From: an uncultured Candidatus Melainabacteria bacterium
GTDB lineage: Bacteria; Cyanobacteriota; Vampirovibrionia; Gastranaerophilales; Gastranaerophilaceae
DNA: 17,265 bases
Direction of reading: 5' to 3'
NCBI GenBank assembly: GCA_934700385.1
Contig: CAKUXO010000028.1
Span: forward strand, 1 to 17,265
In this document: positions 1 through 6,783 of the stretch, piece by piece
Position numbering within the stretch: the first letter of the stretch is position 1
Layout of the letters: every line of letters starts with the position of its first letter
The notes under the pieces: generated by a model
What the model was told of the DNA's origin: nothing
Databases searched by the model: none
What the model saw: the letters and a program-made list of their open reading frames with translations, nothing else
Made by a program: the position numbers and the translations under genes

Positions 1-42
1 GTCTAAGTATTTTTCTTTTAATAAGTCCAAGTTTACATTCAT
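1..42 (-). CDS. Start of an unidentified leftward gene, cut by the window edge
   Basis: Fourteen codons from an ATG at 42 run open to the window edge and read MNVNLDLLKEKYLD. An AGGGA sequence lies 9 bases before this ATG, a good ribosome-binding spacing. A second ATG eight bases upstream opens another frame (MCDECKLG...) that is also open to the edge, so the choice of frame rests on ribosome-site spacing only. The short self-complementary stretch GTTATATATAAC upstream (around 62-75) could contain a -10 box. The fragment is too short to suggest a function. Confidence 0.35.
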   Translation of the reverse strand, partial: MNVNLDLLKEKYLD

Positions 43-126
43 CACACATATTCCCTTTATTTGTTATATATAACGGCTGGGCTTAGGATGAACTTTAGAA
101 ACTGTTACAAATGTTTACAAGTGTTT

Positions 127-936
127 TTATGTTTCAATTCCAACTTTAGCGCAAGTTTCATTAAAATATTCAACAGATTCTCTTAGAGCGTCTTCTTCAA
201 AAATTTCAAAGGTAATTGTAGGAAAAAGTTGAATTTCTTTTAGGGTTCTTAAAACCTTTTCAATGTCAACATTTCCTTTTAAAAGGCTTGAATGAGAGTC
301 CTCGTCTTTATAGTTATTATGAAAGTGCATGTGTTTAAGCATAATTCCATATTCTTTTATCCAAGTAGAGGGTTCTAATTCTGAATGTAGGTTACAATGA
401 CCGATATCAATAGTTGCGCCTAAATAAGGAGAATTAATTGCAGCAATTAGATTTCTAATCATAATAGGATTTGGTTCATGGACATTTTCAATTGTTGCCA
501 TAATTCCCAATTCTTCAAAATTTTTGATAAATTCTTTATAAAACTCGATGTTTTTTAAAAAATACATTTCTCTATATTTTTGTTGTTTTAATAAGTTATT
601 AAAACAAGTGTGAAAAACAACCAAAGAAGCGTCAAATTCATGGGCTAATTCAAGGCTTTGATAATATCTTTTAACGCTTGCGCTTTCAATTAGGGGATCT
701 TTTGCGGCGACGTTTAAGTTTGAAAAGAAACCATGGAGAGTTATTTCGTTATCAAAATCAGCTAGAATAGCTTTGTATTCTTTTTTATTTTTTTCAAAAT
801 TTTCTTCAATTTCGCTTAATTTTCCAAAACGAGATATCTCAATTCCACAATTTAGTTCATTTGCAATATTAACAGCATTTCTAAAATCGTGGTAAGATAC
901 AGTTGAGGAGATGAATTTTTTTAGTTTATTGTTCAT
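127..936 (-). CDS. Sugar phosphate isomerase/epimerase-like TIM-barrel protein
   Basis: This 269-residue protein looks like a complete member of the xylose isomerase-like TIM-barrel family (AP endonuclease 2 superfamily). Candidate divalent-metal ligands fall in the usual order at strand ends: H68 (TLHGF), H109 (VVFHT), E150 (ATIEN), D177 and H180 (TIDIGH), H203/H205 (HMHFH) and E244 (TFEIF). Members include sugar isomerases, epimerases and endonuclease IV; the sequence does not say which substrate is used. There is no signal peptide, so it is probably cytoplasmic. The ATG has no Shine-Dalgarno sequence but sits exactly six bases after a TATAAT box, suggesting a leaderless mRNA. It is divergent from the 59-codon gene at 956, with only 19 bp between the two start codons. 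Family assignment is good; the specific reaction is unknown. Confidence 0.8.
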   Translation of the reverse strand: MNNKLKKFISSTVSYHDFRNAVNIANELNCGIEISRFGKLSEIEENFEKNKKEYKAILADFDNEITLHGFFSNLNVAAKDPLIESASVKRYYQSLELAHEFDASLVVFHTCFNNLLKQQKYREMYFLKNIEFYKEFIKNFEELGIMATIENVHEPNPIMIRNLIAAINSPYLGATIDIGHCNLHSELEPSTWIKEYGIMLKHMHFHNNYKDEDSHSSLLKGNVDIEKVLRTLKEIQLFPTITFEIFEEDALRESVEYFNETCAKVGIET

Positions 937-942
937 AATTTA

Positions 943-951
943 ATTATAGCA
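943..951 (-). promoter_or_regulatory. Extended -10 promoter (TGCTATAAT) for a leaderless mRNA
   Basis: On the minus strand TGCTATAAT is a consensus extended -10 element. TATAAT occupies 948-943, and with usual spacing transcription would start at 936, the A of the ATG. No convincing -35 box is seen, as is common with extended -10 promoters. Inference from spacing only. Confidence 0.55.
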
Positions 952-955
952 AAAA

Positions 956-1135
956 ATGTATATCATAGAACTTTTTTTAAAAATTAAAGATGATTTTAAA
1001 AAGGGCAAGTTCAAAAAGAAAAAGAACTTGCCACCTAAAATTCCTGAAAAATGTGATCATTTTTTTGTGCCAATTGATTCCACAGGGAAAATTTTGGCAT
1101 GCTCAAAATGTGGAATGATACACAAATTAAAATAA
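956..1135 (+). CDS. 59-residue zinc-knuckle microprotein, function unknown
   Basis: An ATG at 956 opens 59 codons ending in TAA at 1133-1135. The N-terminal half is hydrophobic then very basic (MYIIELFLKIK, then FKKGKFKKKK). The C-terminal half is a compact metal-binding candidate: C33-x-H35, then PIDSTGKILACSKCG with C49 and C52, giving CxH-x13-CxxC. The ordered Cys/His pattern and glycine after the CxxC (typical of zinc ribbons) make a chance ORF unlikely. The start lies 19 bp from the divergent gene at 936, and the stop is 5 bp from the 3' end of the convergent gene at 1141. No Shine-Dalgarno site is visible, so the message may be leaderless or have a very short leader. Its role is unknown; RNA or DNA binding would fit the basic N-terminus but is a guess. 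Confidence 0.6.
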   Translation: MYIIELFLKIKDDFKKGKFKKKKNLPPKIPEKCDHFFVPIDSTGKILACSKCGMIHKLK

Positions 1136-1140
1136 ATTTA

Positions 1141-1707
1141 TTAATCTAAATAAAATACTGTTACAACTTTGTGTGATTCTTCTGCAAACTCAACAGCTTT
1201 ATGTAAAGTGTTTGATGAGTGAGATAAGAAACAAATTAGTTGTTGACATTGAGTAATGATTTCTCTGTTACAAACTCTTGAAGCGTCTGCTAAAGTCATC
1301 ATCGCTCTATCAGGATGTTCAATTATGTTTGGAACACCAATAAGTTGGTCTTGAACGTCAGATGGTTGTTGACCAATTGTTTGAGGAAGAATAATTTTAA
1401 GTTTATCAGGATTTGCTTTTAGGGCACCTCTGATTGCAGCGGCATTTGTACCTGATGAACCACCGGAAGTAATTATTGTGTTACCTTGCATGACAAGACT
1501 TGTTGTAAGGGTTTCAATAATTTGTTGGTGAGTAATTGTAAGGTTTCTTGAACCAATAATAGCTATCTTTTTCGCACTCTGGCGGATAGTTGCCAATTCT
1601 TGTGCTAATGCGTCAACGTCATCGCCTTCTTTATGTTCAACTTTGTCCATGTCTTCAAGTGGTACCATAATTGAAGGCTGATTTTGATTGTCGTAATTTT
1701 CTTCCAT
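1141..1707 (-). CDS. Short DprA-like SLOG-fold protein
   Basis: The 188-residue product carries the nucleotide-binding signature of the SLOG superfamily (DprA/Smf and LOG): IAIIGSRNLT near residues 48-57, then a glycine-rich ITSGGSSGTNAAAIRGAL around 79-96, matching the DprA pattern SGGA-GID-AH-AL. It is only the Rossmann core. Full DprA proteins are about 300-370 residues, with extra N- and C-terminal domains that are absent here. The first 35 residues are acidic and Gln/Asn-rich. Similar short proteins are annotated in cyanobacteria as DNA recombination-mediator protein A. Whether it loads RecA onto single-stranded DNA or binds a nucleotide ligand is not decided by sequence. The ATG at 1707 has only a distant AAAGGA (12 bases). 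It is divergent from the helicase gene and convergent with the 59-codon gene. Confidence 0.7.
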   Translation of the reverse strand: MEENYDNQNQPSIMVPLEDMDKVEHKEGDDVDALAQELATIRQSAKKIAIIGSRNLTITHQQIIETLTTSLVMQGNTIITSGGSSGTNAAAIRGALKANPDKLKIILPQTIGQQPSDVQDQLIGVPNIIEHPDRAMMTLADASRVCNREIITQCQQLICFLSHSSNTLHKAVEFAEESHKVVTVFYLD

Positions 1708-1739
1708 TTTTTACTTTTTTCCTTTAAAGTTTTTTCTTA

Positions 1740-1804
1740 TATAATATTAGATATAATAATAACATATTTCCACAGTTTTGGGAATATCTAAAAATTAAGA
1801 GGAG
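1740..1804 (+). promoter_or_regulatory. Promoter and leader region of the helicase gene
   Basis: Two TATAAT boxes (1740-1745 and 1752-1757) face the helicase gene but lack clear -35 boxes. An imperfect inverted repeat ATATTTCC / GGGAATAT (1764-1771 and 1780-1787, 7 of 8 paired) lies downstream and could be an operator or leader hairpin. A strong GAGGAG site is at 1799-1804, 13 bases before the ATG at 1818, slightly longer than usual. Confidence 0.4.
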
Positions 1805-1817
1805 AAATTTTAAGAAA

Positions 1818-4376
1818 ATGCAAACTACACCCGAATTTTTAAAAGGATTAAATAATGAACAAAACGAGGCAGTTGTTGAAAAAAATGGCACAATATTAGT
1901 TTTAGCGGGTGCAGGTTCTGGTAAAACAAAAGTTTTAACTTCAAGAATTGCTAATCTTGTTAAAAATGGCGCAAGCCCAAATGACATTCTTGCAGTTACT
2001 TTTACAAATAAAGCAGCTAAAGAAATGCAAGCAAGATTATCTAATTATTTAGGTGAAAATGTTGTTAAAAGAATGTGGGTTGGAACATTCCACAATATCT
2101 GCGGAAGAATTCTTCGCCGTGACCTTGAAAACTATAAAACAAAAGACGGAAGAAAATGGGATAATAATTATGTAATTTATGATGATACAGATACTAAAAC
2201 AATAATTAAAAATGCCCTTAAAAAATTAAACATAGATGAAAAATCTTTTGAAATTAAAGCAGTAAGAGCAGCTATTTCAAATGCTAAAAATAAAATGCAA
2301 GACGCTTATGCTTATGCAACCTTAGCAAAAGATTATTATACTCAAAAAATTTCTGAAATTTATTATGAATATGAAAAAGAGCTTGTTGTTAATAATGCAA
2401 TAGATTTTGACGATATGCTTATGTTAAGCGTTAATCTATTAAAAGAAAATCCTGAAATAAGAGAAAAATATGCTCAAAGATTTCAACATATTTTGGTTGA
2501 TGAATTTCAAGATACAAATAAAGCGCAATATGACTTAATTAACATGCTTTATCCTTCAGATGGTTCTAAAGATAAAACAGGTTCACTTTGCGCTGTGGGT
2601 GATGTTGACCAATCAATTTATTCTTGGCGTGGGGCAGATTTTAAAATTATCTTAAATTTTCAAAAAGATTATGAAAACACAAAATTAATTAAACTAGAAC
2701 AAAACTATCGTTCTACTGGAGTCATTCTAGAAGCAGCTAACGAAGTAATTAAAAATAATGAAGAAAGGCTTGATAAAAACCTATATTCAAATAAAGGTGA
2801 GGGTGAAAAAATAAGTTTTTATGAAGCGCAAGATGATTTTAATGAAAGCCGCTATATTGCAAAACAAATTGAAAATTCAACATTTAAAAAAGATGATATC
2901 GCTATTTTATATAGAACAAATGCTCAATCTCGTTCAATTGAAGAAGCCCTAATGAGCTATTCTATCCCTTATAAAATTGTTGGGGGGTTAAAATTCTATG
3001 ATAGAAAAGAAATTAAAGATACAATTGCATATTTAAAATTAATTTATAACCATAATGATTCCCAAGCTCTTAAAAGAATAATTAATGAACCAAAAAGAGG
3101 ATTAGGGGATACTACCATAAATAAACTTATAACTTATGCTGATAGTAACGAAATAAGTATTTATGAAGCCTTAAAACAACTAGATAAAATGGAAGATATT
3201 AACGCTGGTACTAAAACAAAACTTCAAAATTTCTATGCAACAATTGAAGAAATAACTTCTTATCAAAATAATTATTCATTATCAGAATATGTTAACTATG
3301 TTCTTGAGGCAACAGGCTATAGCCCAGCTTTAAGACAAGAAAATAACATAGAAAATCAATCAAGATTAGAAAACCTTGAAGAATTTATTAACGTTGTAAA
3401 AGAATTTGAACAAGATGACTTAGCGCTTGATGAAGAAGATGATATGGGTCCATTAGGAAACTTCCTTTCTCAAGTTGCACTTGTTTCTGATATTGATGAA
3501 GCAGATAAAGATAAGCCCGATGAGCCATCTGTTACATTAATGACACTCCATGCTGCTAAGGGGCTGGAATTTCCTTTGGTATTTATGGCAGGCATGGAAG
3601 ATGGAATTTTTCCACATGGAAGAAGTATCGCCTTTGGAATGTCTAATTCAGAATTAGAAGAAGAAAGAAGATTAATGTATGTTGGTATTACAAGGGCAAA
3701 AGAAAAGCTATATCTAACTTGCGCTAAGCAAAGAAGGGTTTGGGGAAATTATCAATCTAACCCAAAAAGCCGCTTTTTAGATGAAATTCCTGAAAAATTA
3801 ATTCAAGAAGAAAGCGTTGTTCAAAAATCTTACGGTTCAAAATCAAGTTTTTCTTCAACTGTTTCAAAAATTAAAGAAAAGAAAAATTATAATAATAACT
3901 ATTCTTCATCTTCAAAAAGTTCTTCAAACCCACCAACAAGCGGTTTATTGAGTTCTATTGAAAGAATTAAAAAAAGCGCTAATAATGTTTCAAGCTCAAA
4001 AAGCTCTAATAGTGGGCTTTTAGGAAGTATTCAAAGAATAAAAGCAAGCGCTAATACGACTTCTCAAAATGAAAAAATAAACTATAAACAAGTTAACGCA
4101 TTTGTAAATAAAAAAAGCACAAATGAAACTGCCTCTAAAAAAGAAAACGTTAATATTAAAGATATGATTTTAAAAGCAAAACAAAAAGCGGTTTCTCAAA
4201 ACACTCAAAACCAAAGAGCGCAGGGGCTTTTACCCGTAGGCACAAGAGTTTTTCATTCAACCTTTGGGGTGGGGAAAATTAAAGAAATTAAAGATTCTTC
4301 AAGTTATGTTGTTGAATTTAGTAAAGTTGGAGAAAAAGTGCTTGATAAGTTGACTTCTGGGTTAAAGACGTTTTAG
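1818..4376 (+). CDS. pcrA: PcrA/UvrD-type superfamily 1 DNA helicase
   Basis: This 852-residue protein is a complete UvrD/PcrA 3'-5' helicase, an ATP-driven enzyme of nucleotide excision repair and replication fork maintenance. Motifs appear in order: Walker A GAGSGKT (31-37), motif II DEFQDTN (228-234), motif III VGDVDQSIYSWRGAD (260-274), motif IV LEQNYRST (about 293-300), motif V LHAAKG (577-582) and motif VI YVGITRAKEKL (621-631). After the motor comes a low-complexity Ser/Lys/Asn linker (about 663-805) with two 24-residue-spaced copies of SGLLxSIxRIKxSAN, then a small Tudor-like domain (808-852, GTRVFHSTFGVGKI) like the RNA-polymerase-binding tail of PcrA. The family usually has 720-780 residues; the linker accounts for the excess. 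The last seven codons and stop are duplicated about 444 bp downstream. UvrD is an equally good name. Confidence 0.93.
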   Translation: MQTTPEFLKGLNNEQNEAVVEKNGTILVLAGAGSGKTKVLTSRIANLVKNGASPNDILAVTFTNKAAKEMQARLSNYLGENVVKRMWVGTFHNICGRILRRDLENYKTKDGRKWDNNYVIYDDTDTKTIIKNALKKLNIDEKSFEIKAVRAAISNAKNKMQDAYAYATLAKDYYTQKISEIYYEYEKELVVNNAIDFDDMLMLSVNLLKENPEIREKYAQRFQHILVDEFQDTNKAQYDLINMLYPSDGSKDKTGSLCAVGDVDQSIYSWRGADFKIILNFQKDYENTKLIKLEQNYRSTGVILEAANEVIKNNEERLDKNLYSNKGEGEKISFYEAQDDFNESRYIAKQIENSTFKKDDIAILYRTNAQSRSIEEALMSYSIPYKIVGGLKFYDRKEIKDTIAYLKLIYNHNDSQALKRIINEPKRGLGDTTINKLITYADSNEISIYEALKQLDKMEDINAGTKTKLQNFYATIEEITSYQNNYSLSEYVNYVLEATGYSPALRQENNIENQSRLENLEEFINVVKEFEQDDLALDEEDDMGPLGNFLSQVALVSDIDEADKDKPDEPSVTLMTLHAAKGLEFPLVFMAGMEDGIFPHGRSIAFGMSNSELEEERRLMYVGITRAKEKLYLTCAKQRRVWGNYQSNPKSRFLDEIPEKLIQEESVVQKSYGSKSSFSSTVSKIKEKKNYNNNYSSSSKSSSNPPTSGLLSSIERIKKSANNVSSSKSSNSGLLGSIQRIKASANTTSQNEKINYKQVNAFVNKKSTNETASKKENVNIKDMILKAKQKAVSQNTQNQRAQGLLPVGTRVFHSTFGVGKIKEIKDSSSYVVEFSKVGEKVLDKLTSGLKTF

Positions 4377-4378
4377 GG
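4351..4378. repeat. 28-bp direct repeat, copy 1 (3' end of the helicase gene)
   Basis: These 28 bases encode the last residues of the helicase (TSGLKTF), its TAG stop and two further bases. They match 4795-4822 at 27 of 28 positions; the one difference is T/C at the twelfth base. The distance between copies is 444 bp. Similarity stops sharply on both sides. Confidence 0.85.
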
Positions 4379-4415
4379 GATGTTTTATAGGTTTAGTTTA
4401 TGTTTTAAGTTAGCC

Positions 4416-4456
4416 CTATAACGGCGTATAGGCTGTTTCCACAAGCAGTTTCAAAA
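4416..4456. repeat. Imperfect 40-bp direct repeat, copy 1
   Basis: This starts CTATAACGGCGTATAGGCTG, continues through CCACAAGCAGTTTCAAAA, and matches 4690-4729 with a few substitutions and one indel. The two copies flank the GTCATCC stem-loop. Confidence 0.75.
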
Positions 4457-4575
4457 TTTGTTTTTGCTGAACAAAGATAATCAACATATCACTCATTTTA
4501 CAACTCGTCATCCTGAACTTGAAAGCGTGAGTCGGTGCAAAAGGGCTTAAAACGTTTACGCTCAATTCTCAACTC

Positions 4576-4685
4576 GTCATCCCGAACTTTGTTTCGGGAT
4601 CTTACCAAGTGTCATTGATAGAAACAAGGTAAAACCCTTGTAAACACTGAAACACATCAGATCCTGAAACAAGTTCAGGATGACC
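4576..4685. repeat. 110-bp stem-loop built from inverted GTCATCC(C/T)GAAC repeats
   Basis: The left arm 4576-4602 (GTCATCCCGAACTTTG then TTTCGGGATCT) pairs with the right arm 4659-4685 (AGATCCTGAAACAAGTTCAG then GATGACC). Each arm is itself a small palindrome (CCCGAA..TTCGGG; CCTGAA..TTCAGG). Inside the loop further pairing is possible: GTGT with ACAC, and ACAAGG with CCTTGT (4624-4641). The core GTCATCCTGAACTTGTTTCAG resembles short palindromic repeats found in the intergenic spaces of many unrelated bacteria. A related half copy sits at 4501-4520. It is probably a non-autonomous REP- or MITE-like element; mobility is not shown. Confidence 0.7.
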
Positions 4686-4689
4686 GATT

Positions 4690-4729
4690 CTATAACTCTG
4701 TACAGGCTGTGCCACAAGCGGTTTCAAAA
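4690..4729. repeat. Imperfect 40-bp direct repeat, copy 2
   Basis: This reads CTATAACTCTGTACAGGCTG and continues through CCACAAGCGGTTTCAAAA. It is the partner of 4416-4456, on the other side of the stem-loop element. Confidence 0.75.
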
Positions 4730-4794
4730 GTGAACAAAAACTTTAGTTTTTTATAGATAAATTTTAATTATTTTATCAGACTTACAAATCTGAC

Positions 4795-4822
4795 TGACTT
4801 CTGGGCTAAAGACGTTTTAGGG
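4795..4822. repeat. 28-bp direct repeat, copy 2 (orphan helicase tail)
   Basis: This near-identical copy of 4351-4378 still spells TSGLKTF-stop in one frame, but no helicase-like sequence precedes it. Its last bases also form the left arm of the palindrome at the sigma gene end. Confidence 0.85.
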
Positions 4823-4846
4823 TTTGGGTAAATACCCAAACCCTAA
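4817..4846. terminator. 30-base palindrome at the 3' end of the sigma gene
   Basis: TTAGGGTTTGGGTA (4817-4830) and TACCCAAACCCTAA (4833-4846) form a perfect 14-bp stem with a two-base centre. The sigma gene's TAG (4845-4843) is inside the right arm. Neither side has a run of T, so it is not a standard intrinsic terminator; it may stabilise the mRNA 3' end or stop transcription with help. Confidence 0.5.
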
Positions 4847-5859
4847 TCAAGTCCGATATAATTTTTCAAACTAACGGAAAGATTTTTATTTCTGCAAAGT
4901 TTTTTCAATTTTGCAATTGCTCTTGTTTCAATTTGTCGTATTCTTTCACGAGAAACGCCGTATCTTGTACCAATTTCATCTAAAGTTTTCTTTTGACCGT
5001 TGTTATCAAGCCCATAGCGCATAATTAAAACGTCTTTTTCTTTAGGGTTTAATTGATTTAACATTTTTTGTACATCTTCAAGGAGATTTTCTTGAACAAC
5101 TTTTGTATCTGGGGTGTCGTGGGTTTCATCAACAATGAAATCAGCAATTTTAGATGTATCATCTTTTTGATTAGCAGGTGTTTCAATTGAAATTGTGCTT
5201 TGAGAACTTTTCATTAAAGCAGTTAGTTTAGATACAGGCATGTCAACCCTTTTTGCAATTTCTTCTTTAGATGGAATTCTGTTTAATTCTGTTGAAAGTT
5301 CAATTGTTGCACGTTTAATTTTGCTTAGAGTTTCAATTAAATGAACAGGAAGCCTTATCATTCTTGATTTATCTGCAATACCTCTTGTTATTGCTTGTTG
5401 AATCCACCAAGTTGCATAAGTTGAAAATTTATATCCTTTTGTGTAGTCAAATTTTTCAGCGGCTTTCATTAAGCCTAAATTTCCTTCTTGGATTAAATCA
5501 AGAAAAGATAAACCACGTCCTATATATTTTTTAGCGATAGAAACAACTAATCTTAAATTAGCGTTAATTAAGATTTCACGAGCTTTTTGAGAATGATTTT
5601 CTTTAATTTGGCGAGCAACTTCAAGTTCATCTTGAAAACTTAAAAGAGGAATTTTGCCGATTTGTTGAAGATAAATTTTAACAGAATCATCTGCCACAAT
5701 AGACTTATAATCTTCTTGTTGCTTTTTATTTTCTTCTTCATTTTCTTCATCAAGCTGAGAATTTTGAATGTTATTATCAATTTCCATCAAAGCTTTTTCA
5801 TCTAAATCATCGTATAGAAAATCGTTGTTTAGTTTTTCTTCTTCGTTTTTTATTTTCAT
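4843..5859 (-). CDS. rpoD: RpoD/SigA-family RNA polymerase sigma factor
   Basis: This 338-residue sigma-70 factor has region 1.2 (about 55-88, VKIYLQQIGKIPLL), region 2 (about 100-170) with the near-invariant KFSTYATWWIQQAITRGIAD and IRLPVHLIE, region 3 (178-255) and region 4 with the -35-reading helix-turn-helix TLDEIGTRYGVSRERIRQIE (293-312). A Glu/Asp/Asn-rich stretch (34-50) replaces region 1.1. It lacks the large non-conserved insertion of proteobacterial RpoD, and its length is at the short end for group 1, as in cyanobacterial sigma factors. A close group 2 paralogue cannot be excluded. I chose ATG 5859 because GGAG lies just upstream; an in-frame TTG four codons earlier would put that GGAG inside the coding sequence. 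Its promoter sits in the 59 bp behind the methyltransferase gene. Confidence 0.88.
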   Translation of the reverse strand: MKIKNEEEKLNNDFLYDDLDEKALMEIDNNIQNSQLDEENEEENKKQQEDYKSIVADDSVKIYLQQIGKIPLLSFQDELEVARQIKENHSQKAREILINANLRLVVSIAKKYIGRGLSFLDLIQEGNLGLMKAAEKFDYTKGYKFSTYATWWIQQAITRGIADKSRMIRLPVHLIETLSKIKRATIELSTELNRIPSKEEIAKRVDMPVSKLTALMKSSQSTISIETPANQKDDTSKIADFIVDETHDTPDTKVVQENLLEDVQKMLNQLNPKEKDVLIMRYGLDNNGQKKTLDEIGTRYGVSRERIRQIETRAIAKLKKLCRNKNLSVSLKNYIGLD

Positions 5860-5881
5860 TGTAATCTCCAAGAATAAAGTT

Positions 5882-5887
5882 ATTATA
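5882..5887 (-). promoter_or_regulatory. -10 box of the sigma gene promoter
   Basis: TATAAT (5887-5882 on the minus strand) predicts a start near 5875, giving a leader of about 16 nt that contains GGAG before ATG 5859. No strong -35 box is visible. Confidence 0.45.
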
Positions 5888-5918
5888 TAATATTTTTGGA
5901 TTTTTATCTAATTTGATT

Positions 5919-6677
5919 TTATTTTTTCTTTGTTTTAATTTGTCTTATAGCTTCATAAATGATGACTGCAGCTGCGTTTGAAACATTTAAAGACTCAAAG
6001 TTGCTTTCGATTTTTATTGTAAAATCGGCTTTATTTAAAATCGTTTTAGATATTCCCTTCCCCTCTGAGCCCAAAACGAGCGCAAAATTCATATCCGTAT
6101 AATCAATATCATAGTAATTATCTTTTGCCTGCATTTGAGTTGCAATTACCCAAAAGTTTTGTTTTTTTAATAAGTCAATACTAGCTGATAGACTAGTTGT
6201 TTTTATAATAGGAACATGATTAATTGCGCCAGAAGAAATTTTTTCAACAGTTGAAGATAACATACAGCTTCGATGAGTTGGTATTAAAATTCCATCAAAA
6301 CCGGCAGCAGCCGTGGTTCTAATTATTGCACCAAAATTATTTGGGTCTTGGATTTCATCTAAAATGATTAATCTTTTAAAATCGTCTTTTTTAATTTCTA
6401 AAAAATCTTCTAAAGACATAAATTCAACGCTTGCCATGCTTGCAATTACGCCTTGGAAGTTTGGTTTATCTTCAAAAAGTTCTTGAAATTTTTGAAGATT
6501 TGTCATTTGAATAATAATTTTTTCTTGATTAGCAAGCTCGATAATCTTTTTTAAACGATTATCATAAGAAATATTTTTTTGTATGTAAATTTTGTTAACT
6601 CTTTTTGGGTTTTTGTTAAGAGCTTCAATAATCGGGTTTTTACCGTAGATATAGTTGGTTTTTTCTTGTTTTTCCAT
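5919..6677 (-). CDS. rlmB: RlmB-like 23S rRNA (guanosine-2'-O)-methyltransferase of the TrmH/SpoU family
   Basis: This 252-residue SPOUT enzyme is predicted to transfer methyl from S-adenosylmethionine to a ribose 2'-OH. The N-terminal substrate-binding domain opens with YIYGKNPIIEAL (9-20), typical of RlmB/TrmH group proteins. The trefoil-knot motifs follow: motif 1 LDEIQDPNNFGAIIRTTAAA (106-125, catalytic Arg120), motif 2 LVLGSEGKGIS (200-210) and motif 3 IKIESNFESLNVSNAAAV (221-238). The length fits RlmB (about 240-250). The exact target nucleotide is inferred from family. The ATG at 6677 has AAGG nine bases upstream. It is divergent from the pilus gene at 6784 and stops 59 bp before the sigma gene start on the same strand, so they may be partly co-transcribed. 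Confidence 0.86.
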   Translation of the reverse strand: MEKQEKTNYIYGKNPIIEALNKNPKRVNKIYIQKNISYDNRLKKIIELANQEKIIIQMTNLQKFQELFEDKPNFQGVIASMASVEFMSLEDFLEIKKDDFKRLIILDEIQDPNNFGAIIRTTAAAGFDGILIPTHRSCMLSSTVEKISSGAINHVPIIKTTSLSASIDLLKKQNFWVIATQMQAKDNYYDIDYTDMNFALVLGSEGKGISKTILNKADFTIKIESNFESLNVSNAAAVIIYEAIRQIKTKKK

Positions 6678-6783
6678 GATTTTATACCTTATTTAATGTA
6701 TATAATTGTAAAGTTATTATTAAATTTTACATTATTATTGTATTATAAAATAGGAGAAGGATAAAAGTATAGAATTTATAGAG

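Larger units (their letters stand above)
4377..4842. other. 466-bp gene-free, repeat-rich region between the helicase and sigma genes
   Basis: No convincing gene is present. From left to right it holds: copy 1 of a 40-bp direct repeat (4416-4456); a lone half-repeat CAACTCGTCATCCTGAACTT (4501-4520); a long stem-loop element (4576-4685); copy 2 of the 40-bp repeat (4690-4729); an AT-rich stretch; copy 2 of the 28-bp helicase-end repeat (4795-4822); and a 30-base palindrome reaching into the sigma gene (4817-4846). The layering suggests insertion of non-coding repeat elements after an original helicase-sigma junction, but no transposase remnant is visible. Confidence 0.75.

Noticed and set aside
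1724..1987. 87-codon leftward frame over the helicase start
   Set aside because: It is antisense to the Walker A region of the helicase and its hydrophobic composition follows from the complement of Lys/Ala codons.
4416..4729. Insertion sequence or CRISPR array in the repeat-rich gap
   Set aside because: There is no transposase frame and no regularly spaced series of identical repeats; the copies are few, imperfect and of different kinds.
4795..4822. A truncated helicase pseudogene before the sigma gene
   Set aside because: Only the last 28 bases match; nothing upstream shows helicase similarity, so it is recorded as a repeat rather than a pseudogene.
5860..5871. TTG start four codons upstream for the sigma gene
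   Set aside because: The GGAG ribosome site would fall inside the coding sequence; ATG at 5859 has it at correct spacing.
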